This document shows, one piece after another, positions 23,435 to 33,089 of a stretch of DNA of 64,000 bases. Below the pieces are notes generated by a model. It was given only the letters and a program-made list of their open reading frames with translations. It made no database searches and was not told the origin of the DNA. Location: contig CP136064.1 in assembly GCA_032622095.1 (NCBI GenBank), positions 114,252,004 to 114,316,003 on the forward strand, read 5' to 3'. Origin of the DNA: Siphonodentalium dalli. Its lineage: Eukaryota; Mollusca; Scaphopoda; Gadilida; Siphonodentaliidae. Made by a program: the position numbers and the translations under genes. Numbering within the stretch: the first letter of the stretch is position 1; every line of letters begins with the position of its first letter.

Positions 23435-24050
23435 TTGTTTATATTTACATATGTATATACATGTACCATGTACCATGCAAATGTCAACTTCTGGATTGAC
23501 CATGGTCCATCTGTATAATTAATATATGTAAATTTTCTCATGTCAACAAGTCCATGTTTATGATGTCACTCACATGTACCACACATGTATGCGTATGTAC
23601 TTTTGTATTGTAATTGAGTAGTGGATTTGTTTTGAATCCCGTTCGTGCATTCAATGCCGCCACCTTTATGTAAGAAGGGTCAATTGGGTTTCATCCATTG
23701 ATTTTCACCAGATTTATGAACTTAGAAAATAGCAAAAATTATTAACGTTAGTATTGCTCACACTCTAAACTGAGCATTTGAGGTAGACATGTTTATTTCT
23801 GGAGTGCATATTTCAAGAGATTGATCACCCAAATGAAGGAGATCTGGGCTCAAATACTGGAGACTTTTTATAACTAAAATCGTTCTAGTTACAAATATTC
23901 GGCGTTAGATCGGCTTTCATCTATTTCATCAGTTTTACTGTCCCGATTTCTTTTGTTTTGCAAAGGGCCATATCCTAGTTTAAGCCCACTTGGATTTTTT
24001 AGCTCAAATAAAACAAAGGCCCCCTGGGCCTAAATGCGGGTCAGTATGGT

Positions 24051-24742
24051 CAGGGCCTGATCCAGGCCGTTTTCGGTGCCGATATACCGGGTTTGGGGAC
24101 CATGGGTTTGGGGACCATTTGAGCAATAAATTTTTAATTTTCATTATTTTAGGGCTGATCTCATCAGCCCTGGCACTGAAAGAGTTATATGTAATACTTG
24201 TTGCAATTTTCGTGGCAATAAAGAAAGCGGTGAATCAGGGCCTCCCAAATTCACCCCAGAATGTTTATGTCTCCTAAAGTTTCCAAACCGCCACCTGAAA
24301 ATATGAACCCTGCTAAATGTCCCATCTACACAGCCAAGGAGTGTCATACATGTTACACTAGAGTTGTCTTTTGTGGGTCTTATCATAGTAAGCAACAGAG
24401 ACCACTACTCAATACTCATGACTATTTCATGTTCTCAAATCCCTAGGTCTGTAGTTGGATGAAATTCATAAATTAATCTGGGAAAACTGACCATGTATAG
24501 AGCTTAGAACTAAGTGAATTTGTGCATGAGATAGCTCCAGAATCACTCTCAGCCCTTTGAATTTTCTAAATTTTCCCGGGGAAGAACCCCAGTACCCCCA
24601 CTACAACCTGGAGGGGGACACCCCCTCCTTGACCCTCCCCATCTCAGGCCACCGGCCTTCGGGATATGCCTCTGGCATATCGTGCTAGGTCCCCAAATGA
24701 AAATATACCGGTGTCCCCAAATAAAACCTGGATCAGGCCCTG
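24051..24742. mobile_element. Element with CAGGGCCTGATCCAGG termini
   Basis: CAGGGCCTGATCCAGG at the left pairs with CCTGGATCAGGCCCTG at the right, and 'tttggggacc' near both ends adds to the inverted repeats. CAGGG-type ends recall hAT elements, but the flanking 8 bases do not match well, so no target duplication is claimed. The interior has C-run-rich segments near 24600. ORFs across it are not recognised. Confidence 0.6.
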
Positions 24743-25019
24743 ACGGTATACTCCAAATTATTATGAAATAACGCAATGTGGGTAACAGCAGTTTAAGTTT
24801 AACTATAAAATAACTGCCGTATATCAAGGAAGAAACTGTCTTTGACACCACTGCATTCCCGACGAAAGCCTGTGCAGTTAATTCCACTGTGATGACTTCA
24901 TCATCCATCTGGTTCGCTCTGTTATTGCATGAGTTGTCATCACTTCTTTTTATAACTTTGGGTAAACATCTGAATAATTATGGTATTGTGCAATTGGTTA
25001 GTAAACAAAGTTTGGGGGG

Positions 25020-25880
25020 GGGGATACAGAGATGGGCTCCGTCTGTGGGGCATCTGTTAATACGTCCATCTGTGCTTCTGTGAGTCCATCTGTAACAACT
25101 TTGAAGCTCTTATATCTTGGTCATCGTCAATCGGATTTTAATGATCTTTGGCACACTGATGAAGCGACATGGGGGGAAAGAGTATTTACAAACAGCGCAT
25201 TTCGCCTGTTGATTTTTCCAGAGTTACGGCCCTTTTTATGGGAATGGGACTTAGTGTGAAAATGGATTTTATTCTTTTCATGACTAACTTCTTCGGGACA
25301 ACCTACTGACCACATCCCTCATCCAATCATCACCAATCTTCATATGGATCTTTGGGGTGGTCTCTAGATGTCATCTGTCAAATATTTTCTCAAAATGTGT
25401 TTTAAAAAATGGATGCCAGCAGCCATCTTGTTTATCTGGAATTGTGTTTTTTTTTGTCCAACCATGCATACATGTATATCTCAACCAATGGTTATAGGAT
25501 TTTAATGAAATTTAGTATGGAGCTTCATCATCATGGCTGCTTACAAAATAGGGGCAAATGTCATTAACTTTTTCTATTTGAGAGTTATCCTTCTTTGTTT
25601 ATCTGGAAATCATTTCCTTTTGTCTGTTCAACCAGATATCCTGGGTTGTCAGATCTGAATGAAATTTGGTATGGATGTTTGCCGAATGGTTTTAAAGGAA
25701 TGCCAAATGGCATTGTTTGCTTTTTCAATTTTTCTCAGTTATCAACTTTTTTGTGTTAATTTTGGTTTGTCCAACTTGATAACTCAAACAAATATGAACT
25801 GATTTCCAAATTATTTGGTATTCATGCATGTTTTATATAGTTATCACAGGCCAGATTTCGAATTAAGCCACATCATAAAA
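25020..25880 (+). repeat. Hairpin-type repeat core, diverged units
   Basis: After a G-run at 25013, 'gggctccgtctgtggg' and 'cgtccatctgtg' mark a decayed pyrimidine tract. Loose units with 'aatgaaatttagtatgg', 'atgaaatttggtatgg' and 'gagttatcc' follow. This is the same style of core as at 14.3 kb. No coding. Confidence 0.5.
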
Positions 25881-27444
25881 TTATTATACCTCAGTTGAAA
25901 GCCACCTTGCGGGGATACTCTGGGCAGTGCAACTGTTTAATCGAAAGAGAGGTGCCATGAGTTAAGATTTGGATAGTCGTGTGGGGATTAATTACCCAAG
26001 GCTACATTGTAATTACACAGCCTGTTTTTGGTGGATTTTGTTGCCTATTTGTGACTGCAATTGTATATCTGTAGCTGCATGTTTTGATGATATATTTGTC
26101 TTTAAATTTTAATGAATTGGGGGGGGGGGTTAGAGTGAATGGAATTGCAAATTACTGAATTTGGGAGAAATTGTTTCCCGAGCAGGAGTGCTGGAGATGG
26201 GGCTGGATTTCTGGAGACTCCCCCTAAATCGGGAAAGTAAACAAATCTAGTTTGGGAATGGTAAAATAAGCCATTGCTGTGCCACCTTTAATAATTAGTC
26301 CTTAGCTAATTATTACAACAAGTGAACCTCTAACTTGGTTATTGGGTCCGAAAGCATTTTACAACTAGAAGTATAAATTTGGCAAAATTTATTTTATTTG
26401 GAAAAATAAAAATCATAGCTCTTGGTCCCAGTGACACCTCAGATTGTTGTAATTTGTGTGTGAAGTCTTAAATAATTACTGTAAATACACAATTGTTCAT
26501 GGCTCACTTAATCTCCATATTTTTGGTGGTTCTTGAAAACCACAATATTATATTTCATCATATGGGAAATACTGTGCATGGGTTAACCCAACTGACCGGT
26601 TCATTCAGGGTCCAGTCAAATTATTTGACAATTTGGGGATACATATTCTATGGATTAGATCAGATGTTGACTTAAATATAATCCACATCGTCATTCTTCA
26701 CTGATCATTTTGAGAATCAAGTTTATTATATGATTCACCAATAAATAGTGGGATATTGCCATGGCGTAGGACATTCTATCAATTGCCTGGATTGATAACA
26801 TTGACCGAGACAATAAATAATCCTGAGGCGATAATAACACAATAGTAATACCCTATCGGCGATCACTTCCAGTTTAAAACAGATGTAAACATTGCCATTT
26901 CGGAAAGCAAATGTCAAAGTTTTCTAACAATTTGCGGTGAACTGTAGAACAAAACTATAGCAGTTTGGGGAATTTTATAACGTAACACATATTATAATAA
27001 AAAGAACACCTCTGGGTTTTTGTTGAATACACGTCTTATCTTATTCCTGACTATAAGAAAATACAGAATTTCCTGTAGCCATTATTCAACCAAAACCCGT
27101 CAGTATCCTCTATATTTTCACCTAGCTTGTTGGCTTTATACATGTATGTAATAAAATCCTGTTTTTAGCTTTCTTGACTAAAGATAAAAAAAGTTCAAGT
27201 CACGCAACATGTTATTTACGACGAGTCTGGATGTGCGATTTCCGAAGGCCTGACTTCCGAACGCTGCACTCCTGTTAGTCGCACAAGATTGTTATTATTG
27301 CGAGTTTGGAGGTGACAAATAGTAAGGACCGACCCATGAATTTACGAATCCATGGAGAAGTTGTAAATTGCTAAACCATGTGTAATGATAACACCAAAAT
27401 TAAATAATCCATTTGCTTTATATGGTTTATTTTTTTCTGCTCAG
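25880..27444. other. CDK11 intron, no further feature seen
   Basis: Contains a poly-G tract near 26120 and AT-rich DNA. The branch and pyrimidine tract before the last exon is 'tttatttttttctgctcag'. No additional exon was recognised. Confidence 0.5.
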
Positions 27445-27540
27445 GGAGAAGATGATGAAGCACTTGCTGGAGGATTCCATTTGACGAATGCTGCTAAAGG
27501 AGCGTCTGCTGTTGGACCAGGCTTCAGCCTCAAGTTCTGA
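27445..27540 (+). CDS. CDK11: CDK11 last coding exon
   Basis: This exon gives the 31-residue C-terminus of CDK11 and a TGA stop. The translation starts GEDDEALAGGFHLTN and ends GASAVGPGFSLKF, matching the family's hallmark tail: an acidic patch, 'GFHLT', then 'GPGFSLKF' as the final residues. The acceptor is 'ttttttctgctcag' and the phase is 0, which fits the CTG end of the exon at 21441. As far as the frames show, nothing is broken, so the gene appears intact at its 3' end. The intron is 6,003 bp. The coding region stops only 80 bp before a TTAA that bears a MITE, so the 3' untranslated region is likely transposon-derived in part. Confidence 0.97.
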   Translation, partial: GEDDEALAGGFHLTNAAKGASAVGPGFSLKF

Positions 27541-27623
27541 AAAAATATTTCCGGGAAAATTTCACAATTGGGACAGAATACACACTTTAAAGATGGTGGT
27601 CTCTTTAAAACCTTCTCAATTAA

Positions 27624-27854
27624 CCCATTCTATACCAAATAGATTCTCCCACCCAGTTATAAAAGTATACATTGGAATGGTCTATTATTGAAGACAATTG
27701 AGCAGACAACAGATTGGCGAAAACATAATAAAAGTGCAGAAGGATTCATTTTCATGGGAGGGAAATGTTCAGATAACTAACAACATTGTTGAACTTATTA
27801 TCTGAACATTTCCTAATGGAACTACTCATCAATGAGTATTTAGTATAGAAAGGG
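27624..27854. mobile_element. TTAA MITE, family E, in CDK11 3' region
   Basis: TTAA at 27620-27623 is followed by CCCATTCTATACC and 'agattctcccacccagttat'. The right end is 'tagtatagaaaggg' with a mutated duplication (TATG). It also carries 'cttattatctgaacatttcc'. Confidence 0.85.
27727..27732 (+). promoter_or_regulatory. Candidate CDK11 polyadenylation signal AATAAA
   Basis: This is the first AATAAA after the CDK11 stop codon (187 bases downstream). It lies inside the family E MITE at 27624-27854. A second AATAAA occurs at 28320-28325, just outside the hAT-type element. Which one is used cannot be told from sequence. Confidence 0.4.
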
Positions 27855-27984
27855 TATGTATGAGAAACATATTCACACATATTCATCTGAAAAGTTATTA
27901 AAATAGAAATTTACCATTGAGAGAGTTCTACTCACTATCAAACAACTAAAATAGTAACATTTGTCATTTCACAATCTTAGTTAA

Positions 27985-28233
27985 CCGTTTCTAAACTGAA
28001 TGGATTCTCCCACCCAGTTATAGAAGCATACATTGGAATGGTTCATTATTCATCTGGAGGAGTGTCCAGTAATGATAAGAAGATGACAAGCAGACAGAAT
28101 AATACCACTGCAGAAGGATTCTTATTCATTCAGGAAATGTTCATACAATAAGTTCAACAAATAGCCGTAAGTACCATTTGTTGAACTTATTATCTGAACA
28201 TTTCCTGAATGAACTACTCGTCAATGATTATGT
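27985..28233. mobile_element. TTAA MITE, family E, truncated right end
   Basis: TTAA at 27981-27984 is followed by CCGTTTCTAAACTG and 'ggattctcccacccagttat'. An internal palindrome 'aagttcaacaaat' and 'atttgttgaactt' is clear. The right terminus is lost near 'gtcaatgattatg'. Confidence 0.75.
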
Positions 28234-28335
28234 AACCTCTTTGCTGCTATATGATGTTATGATGTTGTTTGCTGGGCTGTTGATGTTATTGCCATTATCC
28301 AGTGGACAAATATAACGAGAATAAAACCATAAAAC

Positions 28336-29190
28336 TAGGTGCCACGATTCATTTGATGGTGCGACATGGTTACTCTTCGGGTCGTTGTATATTCTACAAA
28401 TAGGTAGCTTTGAACTTATGGCGACGTCATTGTATATTTATACTTGAAAGGCGGCACTATGTCTTTGAAATATGCCGACTGCCACTGTGTTCAATGAACT
28501 GAACACACTTGCCCTTGAATCTGATTGGACCAATGGGGAGTTGATTGACATTCTCTGGAAACCACGGAACCTACAGCATTTTAATCAGCGATGTTCTCCG
28601 CGATGTCATTTGCGACTATACTTTGTTTGCATAATTATACTTAGATGTTACTAGTACAGGCTATCACGTATCATGTGGTGAATGCTAAATGAAACTTGAT
28701 ATTATCAAATACTTAACTTGTTCTAAGTCCTTCAATTTGCAGGTGGGGGCACACCTTTGTGATTGTTATCCACGCTCTGGAAGTTTGATGAAACTTATAG
28801 TTTCCCTTTTTTAGGAACTGCCGGCCATCCGTCGTACATTCCTACTTTTATATTGTTTATGTTTGGCTATTCATAACACTGAAATTAATCGCTACGTTCG
28901 TTCTAATGAACTCACAAATATTATAACCATAACATCGCCAAGAACTGTGCTGGTATTCAATACATTGTGTGCATTGGTCATTAACAGTGGTTTATGATGC
29001 ACTTTATTAATGTAAAAATTACATCGGCCGATGCCTCAAACAACCAGCGACAGTGTAGTTAACCAGCACCCAGCCAATAGGCCATATTACGGAATACTTC
29101 CACTGATGTTATTAGGTACGATTAATCGATTATAGTCGATTATTGACGACCGATTATCGATTATCAAAATAAATAATCGTGGCACCTCTA
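28336..29190. mobile_element. 855-bp hAT-type non-autonomous element
   Basis: CATAAAAC stands on both sides (28328-28335 and 29191-29198). The ends are TAGGTGCCACGATT and AATCGTGGCACCTCTA, the left end lacking two bases. The right subterminal region is rich in 'aatcgattat' motifs, a composition common in hAT relatives. A 60-codon frame at 28472-28654 has no recognisable homology. Confidence 0.85.
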
Positions 29191-29469
29191 CATAAAACTG
29201 GCTCAGTTGAAAGGCTATTGTCGTTCAGAATCGTGGAACATCATACACTGTTTGAAACTTCGAGATACAGTTATTCCGATGCACCAATCTCTGAGTTCGA
29301 GTAATGAATAATGGCCTTCTGATATTGTGCTGAAGTAGGTCCATACGTACTACACGACATGCACTTTTATGTCTGTAATAGGTACGGACGTCATAGCAGC
29401 GAAGAGGTAATAAAGTAGTGCTACTATGTTCATGTTTTTATATATTTATTATACCCCCCTCCCACTAAT

Positions 29470-29792
29470 GCTGAAGGGGTCACTGTCACCACATTTTGGT
29501 GTGTTGGGTACCAGCTTTACGAAAAGGTGTTTTGGGTACCCAGCATGATCTTTGTGGTTTTATGCTATAGAATTTATCACCGTTCTTGTGATTAGATCAT
29601 CGATAAGAAGCAAATGTGAGGCAGGAATAATGATTTTAAAGATGACTACCCATGCGCCATGTCATTGAATGCAATATTTTGGTGTCAATTGTGTGCTGAA
29701 AACACAGCAAAAGTCAGGCTGGTACCCAAAACACCTTTTCGTAAAGCTGGGTTCCCAACACACCAAACTGTGGCGAAAATGACCCCTTCAGC
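29470..29792. mobile_element. Foldback element of about 323 bp
   Basis: 'gctgaaggggtca' at the left and 'tgaccccttcagc' at the right continue into long arms that include 'ccagctttacgaaaaggtgt' and its complement. A direct 'ccactaat' lies beside both ends (29462-29469 and 29794-29801), with one extra base on the right, consistent with an 8- or 9-bp target duplication. Confidence 0.8.
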
Positions 29793-29828
29793 TCCACTAA
29801 TGAAGTGAATGGTAGACACCTGTAGTTA

Positions 29829-29901
29829 GCATGCATACGGTCAATTCATTCTGGAAATAAATACATCAGCCAAGTTCTAGCTTAACCAAGTGACTTTGCC
29901 T
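29829..29901 (+). repeat. Local duplication, copy 1 (about 75 bp)
   Basis: 'agcatgcatacggtcaattc' through 'aaccaagtgactttgcctcaa' recurs nearly unchanged at 31015-31090. The two copies bracket the TTAA elements at 30223-30815. Confidence 0.85.
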
Positions 29902-30222
29902 CAACAATATTCTGTGTCGTGCCTAAAACTCAATTTGATCCAAGTTTGCATACACATATTTTGCTGTAATAATGATGGTCCAACAGGTACATTTATTTCA
30001 AGATCTCTTCCGGTCCACAATTACAACAACAACATAATTTTTATAATGTCTAATTTCAAGACTATAAATGCCTTTTTCTGTGAAAAAAAAACATGAGGCA
30101 CGACTGAAGTTTATCTATATATTGAGATTCACCTAAAGTGTCTGTTCTAAATCTAGCCCTTAAAGCTATCCCAACAGGTTGTACGTATTATACCAGAAAA
30201 AATAGAATAAAATCAATATTAA

Positions 30223-30441
30223 CCCTTTCATGATGGGACCTGTGGTTGTGCAGCTTTAAAGATCATGTGCCAATGCATTCTCTTATATATGCGAGTCTCC
30301 CTTAGAGAATGCACTGGCTTACAAGGTCAAAGTAAATATTGTAAGGACATCGTCTACTCTTACATGGGAGACTCGCATATATAAGATAATGCATTAGCGC
30401 AGGGTTTTCGCAAATTTCAGGAAGCTTCAGTCATGAAAGGG
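30223..30441. mobile_element. TTAA MITE, family C
   Basis: TTAA at 30219-30222 is followed by CCCTTTCATGATGGG, and the right end CAGTCATGAAAGGG meets TTAA at 30442-30445. It contains 'gccaatgcattctctta', 'gggagactcgcatatataag' and 'cgcagggttttcgc'. Its right TTAA is also the left TTAA of the next element. Confidence 0.9.
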
Positions 30442-30445
30442 TTAA

Positions 30446-30815
30446 CCCTTTACCCAACAGAAGGGCCCTGTGCCAATGCATTCTCTTATATATGCGAGTC
30501 GACCATAGGTCGCCTCGCATATATAAGAGAATGCATTGGCTTAACACATTAAAAATTATAAAATTGTTAAAGAATGTAAGAAAAAATGGTAAAAAGTGTT
30601 AAAAAAAAGATTTTTTTTAGGCCAATGCATTCTCTTATATATAGGTCGCCTCGCATATATAAGAGAATGCATTGGCACAGGGCATAACTGTAACTATCAC
30701 AATGTGGTCAAGGAGCCGGTTCCAATGATATCCATATTTGTATGGTTCTATTGAGACAGACCGAAGATATTTTAGGCTGTTGAAGCTTTATTTGGCCGGT
30801 TTGTTGGGTAAAGGG
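30446..30815. mobile_element. TTAA MITE, family A, copy 1 (two palindromes)
   Basis: TTAA stands at 30442-30445 and 30816-30819. The ends are CCCTTTACCCAACAGAA and TTTGTTGGGTAAAGGG. It holds two palindromes, 30472-30540 (69 bp) and 30621-30676 (56 bp, with a shortened loop), linked by an A/T-rich spacer. It has an inverted-orientation relative at 40755-41189 that shares 'gacagaccgaagatatttt' and the 'ggttccaatgatatcc' segment. Confidence 0.92.
30472..30540. repeat. 69-bp near-perfect palindrome (hairpin module)
   Basis: Arms of 27 bp, beginning GCCAATGCATTCTC and ending GAGAATGCATTGGC, are fully complementary. The loop 'tcgaccataggtcgc' can itself pair over six bases. Near-identical palindromes are at 31312-31380, 40904-40972 and 41095-41163. 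Confidence 0.95.
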
Positions 30816-30819
30816 TTAA

Positions 30820-31190
30820 TTGATAGAAGCGTTTACGGACAGGTATCTTCAATTCACATTTATTATTTTGTACCCACCAGAAACTATTATAAAACTTGTT
30901 AGGATGAGATAGGCCATCTATAACCACCTAGATTGTGTCAATTGGGTTCCTTTGCTTGCCCTCTAACTTGGACCAACCTACGGACAGGTATCTTCAATTC
31001 ACATTTATTATTTAGCATGCATATGGTCAATTCATTCTGGAAATAAATACATCAGCCAAGTTCTAGCTTAACCAAGTGACTTTGCCTCAATTAAGATGAG
31101 TAGACCAGTTAATTTCACATTTATTATTTAGCATGCATCCCGTCATGAAAGTGTTAATATCTTCAATTCACATTTATTATTTTGTAAGGG
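30820..31190 (+). repeat. Short mosaic of recurring phrases
   Basis: 'cggacaggtatcttcaattcacatttattattt' recurs in whole or part at 30838, 30973 and 31156. A lone family C right end ('cccgtcatgaaagtg' then TTAA) sits at 31139-31157. 31015-31090 is the second copy of the 29829 duplication. The region looks like rearranged pieces of neighbouring elements. Confidence 0.6.
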
Positions 31191-31194
31191 TTAA

Positions 31195-31427
31195 CCCTTT
31201 GAGTGCCAGGGGCCGATATTATCGGCCCTAAACCTACACAATAAGTCTGTTAAAGAATATAATAAAATATATTAAAATTGTAATAAAAAAAAAAAAAAAA
31301 AAAATTGTTAAGCCAATGCATTCTCTTATATATGCGAGGCGACCTATGGTCGACTCGCATATATAAGAGAATGCATTGGCACAGGGTATATGGGTTAATA
31401 CAAAAATCGGACCTGGCACTCAAAGGG
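31195..31427. mobile_element. TTAA MITE, family B, with the shared palindrome
   Basis: TTAA stands at 31191-31194 and 31428-31431. The ends are CCCTTTGAGTGCCAGG and CCTGGCACTCAAAGGG. A poly-A run lies near 31287. The 69-bp palindrome at 31312-31380 is in the orientation with 'gaggcgacctatggtcgac'. The terminal inverted repeats differ from families A and C except for CCCTTT. Confidence 0.92.
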
Positions 31428-31431
31428 TTAA

Positions 31432-31493
31432 CCCTTTCATGACTGGAGCTTTCTGAAATTTTGCAAAAAAGAGCAGCTCCCGTCATGAAAGTG
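31432..31493. mobile_element. 62-bp miniature TTAA element (family C ends only)
   Basis: It begins at the shared TTAA 31428-31431 with CCCTTTCATGACTGGAGC and ends GCTCCCGTCATGAAAGTG before TTAA 31494-31497. It keeps only the two family C ends without the hairpin core. Confidence 0.85.
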
Positions 31494-31497
31494 TTAA

Positions 31498-32160
31498 GTT
31501 AGTTGACCATCTGAGCAGCCAGACTATTCTTCTTGTATCATAACTTTGTAAATATGCATTGTATATATCACAAAATTCATGCCAATAAATAATCAAGTCA
31601 CCAAAACTGTTATTAATTTACCAGATGAGTTACAGAAGGTGCCATGTTGCACTATTTAGCAACCACACGAGCAGACTATGTCCAAGCTGATACAATTCTA
31701 CGAATAAATCCAGAATTAATCCCGCACCAAATAATTAGTAGAAATATAGATATATACATTTTAGTATGATTGAGACAGATAAAGTTGGAGAGCAAGTGAC
31801 CACCTCCCCCAATTTGTAGTACTATGTCGCTGTACAAAGTTTCTTTGTTATACCATACTACATGTACACATGTACAATTGTCACTCCCATGCTCCAGTGG
31901 AGAAGCAATCCCACCTGCAAGGAATTTGTGCGAATATCACCGTTAGAATATTGAAAATTAATGTACATCCCACTTAGTATACCTTAACTTAAAGGATTGC
32001 TATCCTGATGAATACAACAAAAAACTATCGAAAAGCCACCCCTATTATGATCATAATGATCCAAGTCCCATAACCATCGCTTAATAAATAAGCCGATAAA
32101 TAAATATAAAATACCCCCCACTAGCTGTCGGCTATATCCGTCGCAAATCCTCATATGACT
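31498..32160. other. No feature seen
   Basis: AT-rich DNA without recognisable exons or paired repeats. Confidence 0.4.
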
Positions 32161-32164
32161 TCAA

Positions 32165-32786
32165 ATGAGTAGACTAATTAAAAACACGGAATCGGAGTCG
32201 GAGTTAATTGTGTCCACCTATATGACGTCATCTGAGTGGCGATGTAAAGTATCGAATCGACGTGAGTGTAATGGAATTACTGTGGGCATGTCAATAACAT
32301 TCTGTATATGTGGTGAATTGTCATCGACTGGTGAGTTATCTTCACTTGTGATTTGTCATCAGTGCTGTTTGGAAAGTTATTGTTTTGACAAAAATATAGA
32401 AGGCCAATTGAGCGGGGTAGATAACACTGTTGTGTCAAAAATAAAGCTAATAAAACACGAGCCGACGTGACGATATACTGACACTCAATTGGGTATAATT
32501 CTACATTCATTTGCAAACGATAGTTTATGTGACATTTGGTGGGATTTCTGTGGGGAAACCCGTTGCGCAAAATCATAAACTATTAAAGTGGTCGCCGACG
32601 AAATGGTCAAGAATTTATTCCGTCCACTTTGAAAACAAGTTTTTTGAGCACAGCGTGAATACCCACATTAAACAAACCAACCAACGACGAGAATTCCATC
32701 TGTTAAAGAATATAAATTTGCCAGCGTCCAGTCGTGAGTATCACCATGACTCAATAAAGAATGTTCCCTGCCAATCATATTCCTAA
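32165..32786 (+). pseudogene. Degenerate ORF pair with THAP-like fragment
   Basis: Two consecutive open frames (32165-32470, 101 codons; 32511-32786, 91 codons) lie in different phases. The second contains a 'W-S-P-T-K-W-S-R-I-Y-S-V-H-F' run at residues 27-40. The W-x-P ... I-C-S-x-H-F pattern is the second half of THAP zinc-binding domains, found in animal regulators and P-element-like transposases. Here the expected Cys is Tyr36, and the N-terminal C-x(2-4)-C and the distal AVP box are not visible, so a functional zinc site is unlikely. The first frame contains 'ICHQCC' but no domain I recognise. I take this as a decayed THAP-bearing gene or transposon remnant; chance similarity is possible. 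Confidence 0.3.
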
Positions 32787-33085
32787 TAAGGTGTGAATAA
32801 AGAGCGTTTAATAAACAGGAAATTGCTATGACTCTTGACGGGAATATAAAGCATGTTTATCGAAAGTTAGTGTACATGTATTTACATGTATTGATGTAAT
32901 TAGTAAATATTCACGATGACAACTATTCCAAAATGTGTCCCCACTTTCCTTCAACAAAGAGCGTTCCATGTTAAGCGTATTCCTTAATATGGTTCGAATA
33001 AAGAGCGTTTGTATATGTGATTACTTTTTAAAACCGGAAATTTCTATGACTTTGACGGGTATATAAAGCATGTATTTATATAAGT
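32755..33085 (+). repeat. Tandem duplication of about 200 bp
   Basis: 'gaataaagagcgttt', 'aggaaattgctatgactcttgacggg' and 'atataaagcatgt' recur as 'gaataaagagcgttt', 'ccggaaatttctatgactttgacggg' and 'atataaagcatgt'. The period is about 200 bp. Confidence 0.8.
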
Positions 33086-33089
33086 TATC

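Noticed and set aside
30472-30540. Palindrome as a rho-independent terminator or tRNA-like gene
   Set aside because: It lies within a TTAA MITE of an animal genome and lacks tRNA A and B boxes or a cloverleaf.
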